Assembly: GCF_000429665.1 (NCBI RefSeq)
Contig: NZ_AUCH01000020.1
Coordinates: forward strand, 12,667 to 76,666
Length of the DNA: 64,000 nucleotides
Direction: 5' to 3'
DNA from: Azovibrio restrictus DSM 23866
Lineage (GTDB): Bacteria; Pseudomonadota; Gammaproteobacteria; Burkholderiales; Rhodocyclaceae
The position numbers and the translations under genes are program-made. Below the pieces are notes generated by a model that was not told the origin of the DNA, searched no databases, and was given only the letters and a program-made list of their open reading frames with translations. This document shows positions 52,462 through 61,051 of the stretch, piece by piece; positions within the stretch are counted from its first letter, which is position 1; each line of letters begins with the position of its first letter.

Positions 52462-53594
52462 CAGGCGACCCCCGGCACGAGTTCAGGCGGCACATCCAGA
52501 TCCTTGGGAGGGGTCGGATAATCCCCCCCGGTAGTGCGCCAGCGGTTCAACTGATAAACGTAGGCCAGCACCTCGGCCACCGCCGCATAGAGACTGCCGG
52601 GAATCTGGTCATCCACTTCCGTATGCTTGTACAGGGCCCGGGCCAGGGGGGGCGCCTCCAGCATGGGCACCCCGTGTTCGGCCCCCAGGGACTTGATCTT
52701 CTGGGCAATCACCCCCATGCCCTTGGCCAGCACCTTGGGCGCCCCCATGCCTTCCTTGTAGGACAGGGCCACGGCGTAGTGGGTGGGGTTGGTGACGATC
52801 ACGTCGGCCTGAGGTACGGCCGCCATCATCCGGCGCCGAGCCGCTTCCCGCTGCAGGCTGCGGATGCGTCCCTTGACCATGGGGTCCCCATCCATTTCCT
52901 TCATTTCCTGGCGCACCTGTTCCTTGGTCATCTTCAGCTTGTCGTAGTACTGCCAGATCTGGAAGGGCACGTCGGCGGCAACGATCACGACCATGGCCGA
53001 GACGAGTATCAGGAAGGTGAAGGTGAGCAGGTGCCCGGCCGTTGCCAGCCCCGATTCCAGGGGCTGGCCCAGGAGCCCGAAGATGTCTTCCCATTCGCGC
53101 CACACCAGAAACACGGCGACCCCGCCGATCAGCAGGGCCTTGAGCATGGCCTTGAGCAGTTCCATCAGGCTGTTCCAGGAGAACATCCGGCCTATCCCGG
53201 CGATGGGGTCCATGCGCCCGAAGCTGGGCATCAGGGCTTTCGGTGCAAAGACCCAAGCATTGAGCAGAAAGGGAGGAATCAGGGAGGCCACGATCATGGC
53301 CAGCACCAGGGGAGAAAAACTGAGCAGGGCATCAAAGCCCAGATCGCTCAAGCGCACCAAGGCCAGTTCCGGCTCCTTGAGGAACGCGGGATCCATGGTC
53401 AGTCCCTTGCGCATGATCTGCATGGCCCGTTCGGCCAGCCAGCCCCCCAGCATCCAGAAGGCAGCGGCGGCCACCATGAGGACGAGAAAACTCCCCAGCT
53501 CCCTGGAATGGGGAACCTGGCCTTCCTCCCGGGCCTGCGATAAACGCCTGCCTGTAGGCTGCTCTGTTTTCTCCTGGTCGCTATCTTCCGCCAT
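52461..53594 (-). CDS. flhB: Flagellar export switch protein FlhB
   Basis: 377 residues from ATG 53594; a GTG two codons upstream is less likely. N-terminal EKTEQPTGRRLSQAREEGQV, four membrane helices, then the self-cleavage motif NPTH at 269-272 followed by YAVALSYKEGMGAPKVLAKG. It changes export specificity when FliK signals hook completion. First gene of flhB-flhA-flhF-flhG-fliA-motC-motD. Confidence 0.96.
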   Translation of the reverse strand: MAEDSDQEKTEQPTGRRLSQAREEGQVPHSRELGSFLVLMVAAAAFWMLGGWLAERAMQIMRKGLTMDPAFLKEPELALVRLSDLGFDALLSFSPLVLAMIVASLIPPFLLNAWVFAPKALMPSFGRMDPIAGIGRMFSWNSLMELLKAMLKALLIGGVAVFLVWREWEDIFGLLGQPLESGLATAGHLLTFTFLILVSAMVVIVAADVPFQIWQYYDKLKMTKEQVRQEMKEMDGDPMVKGRIRSLQREAARRRMMAAVPQADVIVTNPTHYAVALSYKEGMGAPKVLAKGMGVIAQKIKSLGAEHGVPMLEAPPLARALYKHTEVDDQIPGSLYAAVAEVLAYVYQLNRWRTTGGDYPTPPKDLDVPPELVPGVA

Positions 53595-53620
53595 GACCAC
53601 GCCACCGTTGCGATGGGCGT

Positions 53621-53626
53621 ATTATA
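53621..53626 (-). promoter_or_regulatory. Possible -10 box upstream of flhB
   Basis: Minus strand TATAAT 27 bases before the flhB ATG, in an AT-rich leader, preceded by a T tract. The -35 is weak (ATTTAA at 17-base spacing), so the promoter is uncertain. Confidence 0.4.
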
Positions 53627-53693
53627 GAAAAAAACCAAGAAAATTAAATAGGTACACCACTTTTTTTAGAAAGCGTATTAAGTCAACCACTTA

Positions 53694-53708
53694 GCCAGGC
53701 TGGCGCCA
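53694..53708 (-). promoter_or_regulatory. Weak sigma54-like site upstream of flhB
   Basis: Minus strand TGGCGCCAGCCTGGC keeps the 12-base GG-to-GC spacing but departs from consensus at several bases. It may be the RpoN site of the flhB operon or a chance match next to the che terminator. Confidence 0.35.
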
Positions 53709-53710
53709 AC

Positions 53711-53735
53711 AAAAAAGGGGCCCATGGCCCCTTTT
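53711..53735 (-). terminator. Intrinsic terminator of the chemotaxis operon
   Basis: In the minus direction AAAAGGGGCC, loop ATG, GGCCCCTTTTTT: a 10-base stem with six T bases. It lies 24 bases after the cheA stop and shields flhB from cheA read-through. Confidence 0.88.
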
Positions 53736-53758
53736 CTGTAAGCAATTGAATTTATTGA

Positions 53759-55630
53759 CTATACGAAATCCAGCGCCGGTATGCGCCCCGCTCCTTCCAT
53801 GTGCTGCCCCCCATCGGCCAGCAACTCCTTCATGTCCAGGATCAGCACGATCTGGCCATTGGAAAGGGTGGTGACCCCTGCCACACCCCGCGGACGGAAG
53901 TCTTCCAGGGACTTGATCACCGCGTCGTCGCGGCCGGCGAAGCTGTCCACCCCGAGGATGAAGCTGCGCTCTGCCGTCTGCATCAGCACCCCATACTCGG
54001 GATAACGCTCCTGGGGCCAGCCCAGCAAGCGGGCCAGGGAGACCACGGGCAGGATCTCGCCGCGTACCACCAGGGTGGACTTGCCTCCCACCTCCTGGAC
54101 CTTGTCCCGCTCGATTGGCAGGATTTCCCGCACCAGAGACAGGGGCAGGGCGAAGGGCTGGTCGCCCAGGAGCACCAGCAACACCGGCAGGATCGCCAGG
54201 GTCAGGGGCAGGGAGATCAGGAACACGGAGCCCTTGCCCGGCTCGGAACGGATTTCGATGGAGCCGTTGAGCTTCTGGATGTTGGTTTTCACCACGTCCA
54301 TGCCCACACCACGACCGGAGACATCGGAAATTTCGGTCTTGGTGGAGAAGCCCGGCAGCAGGATCAGGTTGAAACTCTGACGATCGTCGAGAGTATTGGC
54401 CTCCTCCTCGGTGATCAGCCCCTTTTCCACGGCCTTGGCCCGGATGCGTTCGGCACTCATGCCACGCCCGTCATCGGCCACGATCAGGACGATGTGATCG
54501 CCTTCCTGACGGGCTTCCAGGCGCACCAGACTCTTGGCGGACTTGCCGGATGCGGCCCGCTCGGCAGGACCTTCCACCCCGTGGTCCACGGCGTTGCGGA
54601 TCAGGTGGATCAGGGGATCGGCCAGATCCTCGATCATGGTCTTGTCCACCTCGGTCTCTTCACCGGCAAGCACCAGCTCCACATCCTTACCCAGCTGCCG
54701 GGCCAGGTCCCGGGCAATGCGCGGGTATTTCTGGAACAGCCGGCCGATGGGCTGCATGCGGGTCTTCATGACCGAGTTCTGCAGGTCCGAGACCAGCAGG
54801 TCCAGCTGGCTTACGGCCTGGTCCAGGGCATGCAGGGTTTCCGAATCATTCTTGCCGGCCAGGATATCGGCGCGCAGGCTGGTGAGCCGGTTCTTGGTCA
54901 GGCCGATTTCACCGGACAGGTTCAGCACCTGGTCAAGACGGGAGGTATCGACCCGGATGGTGTTTTCCCGGGCCCGTTCCTCGACCCGGCGGCCGCCGCC
55001 ATTGCTGGCGGTGGGACGGTCGGCGCTGCGCCGGCCATAGGAGGCCCCGGCAGGCTTTTCCGCCACGGCAGTGCTGGCTGCCGCCGCCACCTCGGCCCGG
55101 GTGATGACCTCCCCGGTTGCCACCGGCGGCTGGCCGGAAACGCTGGCATGCAGGGCATCCCAATCCGGCTCCCCATCACCCGCCGGAACCTGCGCCGCCG
55201 CCTCGACCGCAACCGCCGGCGCCGCAGCAGCAACGGCCTCGCCCTTGAGGATGGCTTCCAGGGCCTGCAGCAGGTCGGCAGGAGCCGGCAGGGGTTGCAC
55301 CCCCGAGGAAAGCTCGCCGAACATGTCGCGCACGCTCTTGGTGGCGGCCATGATCAGGTCCATCAGTTCGGGGCTCAGGTGCAGTTCCCCGTTGCGCAAC
55401 TTGTCGAACAGGTTTTCCGTCAGGTGGCACAGGGTCACGAGTTCGGTGGCGTTCAGGAACCCCGCCCCCCCCTTGACCGTGTGGAAGCCGCGGAAGATGT
55501 CATTCAGCAGCCCCCGGTCATCGGGCATTTTTTCCAGATCCACAAGCTTGTTGTCCACGTCGGACAACAGATCGTGGGCTTCCTGCAGGAAATCCTGCAG
55601 CAGATCTTCCATGCCGGCAAAGTCGCTCAT
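53759..55630 (-). CDS. cheA: Chemotaxis histidine kinase CheA
   Basis: 623 residues. P1 Hpt domain (1-105) with phosphorylated His50 in FRGFHTVKGGAGF. A Pro/Ala-rich linker (110-215) lies where the CheY-binding P2 domain of other CheA proteins would be, but no P2 fold is apparent. P3 dimerisation starts near 218 (ENTIRVDTSRLDQVLNLSGE). P4 kinase has LIHLIRNAVDHGVE, DDGRGM and GRGVGMDVVKTNI. P5 CheW-like domain spans about 480-620. Last gene of the che run, before the terminator. No cheW is in the window. Confidence 0.95.
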   Translation of the reverse strand: MSDFAGMEDLLQDFLQEAHDLLSDVDNKLVDLEKMPDDRGLLNDIFRGFHTVKGGAGFLNATELVTLCHLTENLFDKLRNGELHLSPELMDLIMAATKSVRDMFGELSSGVQPLPAPADLLQALEAILKGEAVAAAAPAVAVEAAAQVPAGDGEPDWDALHASVSGQPPVATGEVITRAEVAAAASTAVAEKPAGASYGRRSADRPTASNGGGRRVEERARENTIRVDTSRLDQVLNLSGEIGLTKNRLTSLRADILAGKNDSETLHALDQAVSQLDLLVSDLQNSVMKTRMQPIGRLFQKYPRIARDLARQLGKDVELVLAGEETEVDKTMIEDLADPLIHLIRNAVDHGVEGPAERAASGKSAKSLVRLEARQEGDHIVLIVADDGRGMSAERIRAKAVEKGLITEEEANTLDDRQSFNLILLPGFSTKTEISDVSGRGVGMDVVKTNIQKLNGSIEIRSEPGKGSVFLISLPLTLAILPVLLVLLGDQPFALPLSLVREILPIERDKVQEVGGKSTLVVRGEILPVVSLARLLGWPQERYPEYGVLMQTAERSFILGVDSFAGRDDAVIKSLEDFRPRGVAGVTTLSNGQIVLILDMKELLADGGQHMEGAGRIPALDFV

Positions 55631-55642
55631 ACCCGATCCTCC

Positions 55643-56494
55643 TCAGAAACCCAGACTGTCGAGCAGGTCATCCACCTGCTGCTGATTCACCACCACATCG
55701 GAACGGCCATCGGCACTGATGACCGGTCCGTTCATGAGGTTATCCACCTCCTGGGAGCGTTTCTTCTGGGGTACCACTTCGATTAGCACCGTCATCAGTC
55801 CGTTTTCCAGATCCTGGGCCAGGCTGACGATCTTCTTGATGACCTGACCGGTCAGGTCCTGGAAATCCTGGGCCATCATGATTTCCATCAACTGGGCATT
55901 GACCTGGTCCGTGGCGCCGGACACGCCGACATTCAGGTAGCTCCGGGTTTCCTCGGCCAGTTTCTTGAACTCCGCCGTACTCATCTGATTGGCGAACACC
56001 CGGTCCCAGCGCCCGCCCAATTCCTTGGCCCGGTTTTCCAGATCGTCCACCACCGGCTTGGCGATGTCCGTGGCGTTGAGCACCCGGCAGGCGGCCTGTT
56101 CGGTCAGGTTGGCCACGTAGGCCAGCCGGTCCTTGGCATCCGGCAGGGCACTGACGGTGTTCTCCAGCAGCTTGTCGTAACCCAGCTCATGCAGGGTGTC
56201 GTGCAGTTGGCGCGCCATCTGCCCGATACGGTTGAAGACGCTTTCCTGGGCCGGCCATTCCCCCCCGGCAGGAGCAGCCGCTGCGGGCTCCGCTGCCGGT
56301 TCGGCACTCCTGCATTCGGCTGCGACGCTGTCGAACAGGGCCTGCAGATCGTCGCTGTCCCCCAGGTTGGTGACACCGGAGGGGGCCGCCGGTTTCGGTG
56401 CAGGCGGGGGCGGAGGCGCGACCGGGGACTGGACGGAGGCCGCCACGCTGTCGAACAGGGCTTCCAGGTCGGGGGAGTCGTTGTCGGGTGTCAT
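55643..56494 (-). CDS. cheZ: CheY-P phosphatase CheZ with repeated N-terminal motif
   Basis: 283 residues. The phosphatase motif QDFQDLTGQVIKK (209-221) keeps the catalytic Asp213 and Gln217 equivalents of E. coli CheZ Asp143 and Gln147. The C-terminal VDDLLDSLGF (274-283) is the CheY-binding helix. Unusually, the N-terminus has two copies of an 11-residue motif, DLEALFDSVAA (9-19) and DLQALFDSVAA (49-59), separated by a Pro-rich spacer. The core four-helix bundle is about 80-240. Between cheY and cheA in one operon. Confidence 0.93.
   Translation of the reverse strand: MTPDNDSPDLEALFDSVAASVQSPVAPPPPPAPKPAAPSGVTNLGDSDDLQALFDSVAAECRSAEPAAEPAAAAPAGGEWPAQESVFNRIGQMARQLHDTLHELGYDKLLENTVSALPDAKDRLAYVANLTEQAACRVLNATDIAKPVVDDLENRAKELGGRWDRVFANQMSTAEFKKLAEETRSYLNVGVSGATDQVNAQLMEIMMAQDFQDLTGQVIKKIVSLAQDLENGLMTVLIEVVPQKKRSQEVDNLMNGPVISADGRSDVVVNQQQVDDLLDSLGF
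56325..56460 (-). repeat. Direct repeat in the cheZ 5' region (120-base period)
   Basis: The 16 bases at 56325-56340 and 56445-56460 are identical, and their surroundings are similar. They encode the two LFDSVAA-type motifs. The spacing is a multiple of three, so the repeat is in frame. Confidence 0.8.
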
Positions 56495-56504
56495 GTTCAG
56501 CTCC

Positions 56505-56900
56505 TCAGGCCTGACCCATTTTTTCGAAAATCTTGTTCAGCTTTTCCGACAGGGTCGCCGAGGTGAAAGGCTTGACGATGTAGCCGCTGGCACCGGCCTG
56601 GGCTGCGGCAATGATGTTTTCCTTCTTGGCTTCCGCCGTGATCATCAGGACCGGCAGATGCTTCAGGGTGGGGGTGGAACGGATGGTCTGCAGCAGGGTC
56701 AGGCCATCCATGTTGGGCATGTTCCAGTCGGTGACCACGAACTCGAAGCCCCCGGCATTGAGTTTCTGCAGGGCAATGGCCCCGTCCTCGGCTTCGTCCA
56801 CGTTGGTAAAACCGAGCTCCTTCAAAAGATTGCGCACGATGCGGCGCATGGTGGAAAAGTCGTCCACCACCAGGATTCGCATTTTGGGATCAACAGGCAT
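56505..56900 (-). CDS. cheY: Chemotaxis response regulator CheY
   Basis: 131 residues, a single REC domain. Acid pair D13/D14, phosphorylation site D58 (VVTDWNMPNMDG), T88 in MITAEA, and K110 in YIVKPF. It binds FliM and FliN and reverses motor direction. Sits directly before cheZ in the operon. Confidence 0.96.
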   Translation of the reverse strand: MPVDPKMRILVVDDFSTMRRIVRNLLKELGFTNVDEAEDGAIALQKLNAGGFEFVVTDWNMPNMDGLTLLQTIRSTPTLKHLPVLMITAEAKKENIIAAAQAGASGYIVKPFTSATLSEKLNKIFEKMGQA

Positions 56901-56918
56901 GCTGCACTCCAGAGTTTT

Positions 56919-57857
56919 TTATCGTTCTACCAAGGGCCGTAGCGTGTCGGCCAGCACTTCCGCATCGAACTTGGCCACATAGGCATCCACCCCCACCGAC
57001 TTGCCCATGGCCCGGTTGGCCTCGGAAGACAGGGAGGAATGCATGACCACCGGCACGCCTTCAAAGCGGGCATCGGACTTGATGTTCTTGGTCAGCACGT
57101 AGCCGTCCATTTCCGGCATTTCCGCATCCACGAGGATCAGGTTGATCTCGTCCCGCAGGGGAGTCCCCATCTGCTGGGCATGGGCGGCGATGGCCTGCAG
57201 CCGGGTCCAGGCCTCGGCACCGTTGGTGGCGTGCTTGTGCTTGACGCCCAGCTTGTCCAGCACCTCGGTGATCTTCTTGCGGGCTACGATGGAGTCATCC
57301 ACGAAGAAGACGCTGGTCTCCTCCTCGACCCGGGCCGGGGGAATGTCCACGATCACGGCTTCACCGAAGGCATTGGCCAGGATCTGCTCCACGTCCAGGA
57401 TGGATACCAGGTGCCCGCCATTGAGCTCGATCACTGCGGTGATCAGCCCCTGGTTGGCGGCCAGGACGCTTTCCGGCGCCTTCACCTTCTCCCAGTCCAC
57501 ACGGATGATGCGATCCACCTCGTGCACCAGGAAACCCAGGGTGCGCTTGGAATACTCGGCCACCATCATGGTCTTGCCCAGGCCGGCCGGAGGATCTTCC
57601 AGATCCAGATAGGAAGCCAGGGACAGCACGGGAATCACGTTGCCGCGCAGGGAGATCAGGCCTTCCACCCCCCGGGGCATGTTGGGGGTCTTGGTGATGT
57701 GAGGGGTACGCCCCACTTCCCGCACCTTGAACACGTTGATCCCGAAGGTTTCCCGGGTACCCAGGGAGAACAGCAGGATTTCCATCTGGTTGGAACCTGC
57801 CAGACGGGTCCGGGCATCCACACCATCGAGCAGGTTCTTGTTTTCCATCATGTTCAT
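56919..57857 (-). CDS. cheV: Chemotaxis coupling protein CheV (copy 1)
   Basis: About 312 residues from ATG 57857, chosen because GGGAG lies 6 bases upstream; ATGs at 57863, 57851 and 57848 are alternatives. CheW-like domain (about 20-165: LFSLGTRETFGINVFKVREV) then REC (about 180-312: FFVDDSIVARKKITEVLDKL, LVDAEMPEMDG). CheV couples receptors to CheA and may act as a phosphate sink. A second cheV lies next to it. Confidence 0.93.
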   Translation of the reverse strand: MNMMENKNLLDGVDARTRLAGSNQMEILLFSLGTRETFGINVFKVREVGRTPHITKTPNMPRGVEGLISLRGNVIPVLSLASYLDLEDPPAGLGKTMMVAEYSKRTLGFLVHEVDRIIRVDWEKVKAPESVLAANQGLITAVIELNGGHLVSILDVEQILANAFGEAVIVDIPPARVEEETSVFFVDDSIVARKKITEVLDKLGVKHKHATNGAEAWTRLQAIAAHAQQMGTPLRDEINLILVDAEMPEMDGYVLTKNIKSDARFEGVPVVMHSSLSSEANRAMGKSVGVDAYVAKFDAEVLADTLRPLVER

Positions 57858-57870
57858 GAGCATCTCCCTC

Positions 57871-58839
57871 TCAGTTCGTGGTGGCAGGCAGCCGCTCGGT
57901 GAGACGACGGGTCAGGGTCTCGGAAAGCCGCTGAGGCTCGAACTTGGGTACATATTCATCCACCCCCACGGACAGGCCCAGCTTCTGGTTGGACATGCCG
58001 GACAGGGAGGAATGCATGATCACGGGCACGGAAGCAAAGCGTGCGTCGTTCTTGAGTTTCTTGGTGAGGATGTAGCCATCCATCTCGGGCATTTCGATGT
58101 CGGTGAGCACCAGGCTGACCAGATCGGCAGGACTCTTGCCCATGGCCTTGGCGTAACCGGCCATCTTCTCCAGCTCTTCCCACATCTGCCGGCCGTTGTT
58201 GGCGGCCACGTACTTGACGCCCATGGCCTCCAGGGTGCGCTCGATCTGCTTGCGGGCGACGATGGAGTCGTCGCAGAAGAACACCGTCACCTCGGGATTA
58301 TCCAGGGGCACGATGCTCTTGAAGCGGATGTCGTCCTCGTCGGTATTGGCCGTGTCGGCCAGCACCTTTTCCACATCCATCATCATGATCAGGCGCCCGT
58401 CCTCCAGCTCCGTCACCGCCGTCACCAGCCCGCCCATCTGGGCCATGAGCATGTCGGGGGGCACCCGCATCATGCTCCAGTCCAGGCGCAGGATGGTATC
58501 CACCGCCTCCACCAGGAAGCCCTGGGTATGGCCGTTGTATTCGGTGACGATCATGATTTCCCGGGGCACGTCGGAATCCACCCCGGCATACCGGGCCAGA
58601 TCCACCACCGGGACCAGCATGCCCCGCAGGCTCACCATGCCCTCCACTGCCGGCGGCATGTCGGGGGCTGCCGTGATCGGAGGGGTGCGCATCACTTCAC
58701 GGACCTTGAACACATTGATGCCGTAGGTTTCGCGGCGCCCGGTACGGCGGTCCTCCCCCAGGGAAAACAGCAGAATTTCGAGCTTGTTCGTACCCGCGAG
58801 CTTGGTTCTCGCATCGATACTCTTGAGTAGCTCAGACAT
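57871..58839 (-). CDS. cheV: Chemotaxis coupling protein CheV (copy 2)
   Basis: 322 residues. CheW-like domain (about 15-170: LLFSLGEDRRTGRRETYGIN, VFKVREVMRTPPITAAPDMP) and REC (about 190-322: FFCDDSIVARKQIERTLEAM, LVLTDIEMPEMDG). It is clearly homologous to copy 1, and the REC domains are closest. With no cheW in the window, these two may carry the coupling role. Confidence 0.93.
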   Translation of the reverse strand: MSELLKSIDARTKLAGTNKLEILLFSLGEDRRTGRRETYGINVFKVREVMRTPPITAAPDMPPAVEGMVSLRGMLVPVVDLARYAGVDSDVPREIMIVTEYNGHTQGFLVEAVDTILRLDWSMMRVPPDMLMAQMGGLVTAVTELEDGRLIMMMDVEKVLADTANTDEDDIRFKSIVPLDNPEVTVFFCDDSIVARKQIERTLEAMGVKYVAANNGRQMWEELEKMAGYAKAMGKSPADLVSLVLTDIEMPEMDGYILTKKLKNDARFASVPVIMHSSLSGMSNQKLGLSVGVDEYVPKFEPQRLSETLTRRLTERLPATTN

Positions 58840-58940
58840 CGTTAATCCCCCAATGACTTTCCAGGTTGCAGGTACAACCCACTATTACTTATGGAACGTA
58901 GGATACACAGAATTTCCATGCGCTGAAACCACGCCAGCCG

Positions 58941-60638
58941 TCACATCTCGGTCTTGTAGCCAATGCGGACGCCGCCCCAGTGGCGGCCGTTCACATAAAC
59001 CGGGGCGGAGATGTCATGCATGATCTCCCCCGTGTCACGCCGGTAGGTCTGGAGCAGGAAGGCCTTTTCATGATCGCCGCAGCGGCGCCCGACGGGATCG
59101 TCGAAAATCCGCTTGGTCCGGTTGTTGACGAAGTCCACCTGCTCGTTGCCGGTCAGGGGCTGGGAAAAGCGCTTGTTGTGGGTCGGCACATAGCCGCGCC
59201 GGTCACAGGCGATGGCGTAGACCATTTCCGGATTCTGGCTCACCAGGGCTTCCTGCAGCATCGGCAGCAGCTGGTCGCACAGGGCATCGAAACGGGTATT
59301 GAACTTCTGCGGCTTGGTCCCGGCGATGGGCTGGTACTTGCTGTCGAATAGGTCTTCCAGGCTGATCCGGCGCTGGGCCACGGCCCCCTCGAACAGCCCC
59401 CCCACCTGGGAAGCCAGCTGCTGCACCAGGCCTGGCATCTTCGAATGCAGGTTGAGGGCCGCCTCCCCCGCATTGCCGAGCTTGAAGACGTTGCCGATTT
59501 CCTTCAGGTTGATGGCCAGATAGTCGAGCTGCTCGGCCTCCCGCAGGGTCTGTTCCGCCGCGCCGGAGTTGTCCTGAGCCTGCTCCATGATGGAGCGCAC
59601 ATGCCCGGCAATGTCGGCGCCGGTGCTGCTTTGCTCCTCGATGGCCCCGGCAATGGCATCCACCTTCTCCATGGTGCCCCGGGCCCCCCGGTTGATGGAC
59701 TCCAGGGATTCGGAGGCCTGGCGGGCCAGCAGGGCGCCGTTATGGGCCTGGTCCGTGCCGGCCTGGATGGAGGAGATGGCCGAGGCGGTCTCGGACTGGA
59801 TGGCCCCGATCATCTGGCTGATCTCGCCGGTGGCGGAAGAGGTCCGCTCGGCCAGCTTCCTCACCTCGTCGGCCACCACGGCAAAGCCGCGCCCCTGTTC
59901 CCCGGCCCGGGCCGCCTCGATGGCGGCATTCAGGGCCAGCAGATTGGTCTGGTCGGCGATTTCCCGGATGGTCTGGACTATGCCGGAGATGGCCCGGGAG
60001 CGCTCCCCCAGGGCCTGGATCACCTCGGCCGAGTCAGTGACGGAATTGGCGATGCGCTCCATCTCCTGGGAAGCCTGGGTGGCGATACGCACCCCGTCCA
60101 TGGAGAGTTCGCTGGCTTCCTGGGAGATATGGGCGGTCTCATGGGCTCGCTGGCTCACCTCATGCATGTTGCCGGTCAGCTGCTCCATGGCATCGGCAGT
60201 GGCCTGGGCCGAAGCCAGCTGCTGGGAGGACCCCTGGGCCACCCGGTGGGATTCGGCAATCAGCTGCCGCGCCGCCTTCTCGATTTCGACGGAATTGAAG
60301 AACACCTTGCCGATGATGGTCTGGAAACTGGCGATCAGCTTGTTGAAGGAGTCCGCCGTGGCGCCCACTTCATCCTTGCCATGCACCACCACCCGCCGGG
60401 TCAGGTCCCCGTCCATGTACATCTGCTCGATGGCCCGGCGCAAATCGACCAGGGGCCGCACCACCGCCGCTTCCAGCACCAGCCCCAGCAGGAAGGCGAA
60501 CACCAGCCCCGCCCCCACCGCCGCGCCCAGAGCCGCCAGGCCGCTCAGTCCTGCCGCGCTGCAGCCCCAGAACACCAGGCCCACCGCCAGGACAAGGACG
60601 GCCAGAACCAGCCTGATCTTGCCAGCTACATTACCCAT
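58941..60638 (-). CDS. Methyl-accepting chemotaxis protein with C-terminal sensor-like domain
   Basis: 565 residues. Two membrane helices in the first 60 residues (about 9-28 and 35-58) have almost no periplasmic loop, so there is no outside ligand domain. HAMP-like helix at about 60-110. MCP signalling domain (about 120-380) with the hairpin tip TIREIADQTNLLALNAAIEA, ARAGEQGRGFAVVADEVRKL. After it lies a C-terminal domain (about 400-565) with YVPTHNKRFSQPLTG, DDPVGRRCGDHEKAFLLQTY, RRDTGEIMHDISAPVYVNGR, HWGGVRIGY. This looks like a Cache/PAS-type sensing fold in the cytoplasm. It ends in KTEM, without a CheR tether. Confidence 0.9.
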   Translation of the reverse strand: MGNVAGKIRLVLAVLVLAVGLVFWGCSAAGLSGLAALGAAVGAGLVFAFLLGLVLEAAVVRPLVDLRRAIEQMYMDGDLTRRVVVHGKDEVGATADSFNKLIASFQTIIGKVFFNSVEIEKAARQLIAESHRVAQGSSQQLASAQATADAMEQLTGNMHEVSQRAHETAHISQEASELSMDGVRIATQASQEMERIANSVTDSAEVIQALGERSRAISGIVQTIREIADQTNLLALNAAIEAARAGEQGRGFAVVADEVRKLAERTSSATGEISQMIGAIQSETASAISSIQAGTDQAHNGALLARQASESLESINRGARGTMEKVDAIAGAIEEQSSTGADIAGHVRSIMEQAQDNSGAAEQTLREAEQLDYLAINLKEIGNVFKLGNAGEAALNLHSKMPGLVQQLASQVGGLFEGAVAQRRISLEDLFDSKYQPIAGTKPQKFNTRFDALCDQLLPMLQEALVSQNPEMVYAIACDRRGYVPTHNKRFSQPLTGNEQVDFVNNRTKRIFDDPVGRRCGDHEKAFLLQTYRRDTGEIMHDISAPVYVNGRHWGGVRIGYKTEM

Positions 60639-60684
60639 GTCTCTCTCCTGAGCTCCTCTGTCGGGAGCTGTCTGTTGGTTCTAC

Positions 60685-60990
60685 TTAAAGGATGGGGAAC
60701 AGCTTGCCGAAATTGGCGATTTCCAGGACCTGCCTGACGGCTCCCCGAACATTGATCAATTCCACGGTTTTCCTGGCGGCCAGGGCCTTGTCCCGCAACA
60801 TCAACAGCATACCCAGGGCGGAGCTGTCCATATAGTCCACCTGCCCCAGATCCACCTGCAGCACGTCTACATCCTTGTTTTCCAACAAGGGGTCACAGGC
60901 CCCCCGGAATTCCCGGTGACGGTTGAAATCAAAGCGCCCGCTCAGGCTGATGATTCCCTTGTCCCCCTCAACTTTGCCATGCACCAGCAT
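60685..60990 (-). CDS. STAS-domain anti-anti-sigma-factor-like protein
   Basis: About 101 residues from ATG 60990, decided by GGAGGGG 5 bases upstream; the TTG ten codons earlier lacks a site. STAS fold with LQVDLGQVDYMDSSALGMLL, where DSSALG is the place of the phosphorylated Ser in SpoIIAA-like proteins. A partner kinase or anti-sigma factor is not visible here. It is in the che operon between cheB and an MCP gene, so it may join a partner-switching input to chemotaxis. Confidence 0.85.
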   Translation of the reverse strand: MLVHGKVEGDKGIISLSGRFDFNRHREFRGACDPLLENKDVDVLQVDLGQVDYMDSSALGMLLMLRDKALAARKTVELINVRGAVRQVLEIANFGKLFPIL

Positions 60991-61051
60991 CAGCGCCCCT
61001 CCATCAAGTATTTTCAACACACTTCCTAGTACTTTAGTAGGAATTCGCGCT

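Noticed and set aside
60639..60684. FliA-type promoter before the internal MCP
   Set aside because: TTTAAG and CCCGACAG are present but the spacing is 17 and the -10 matches only 5 of 8 bases.
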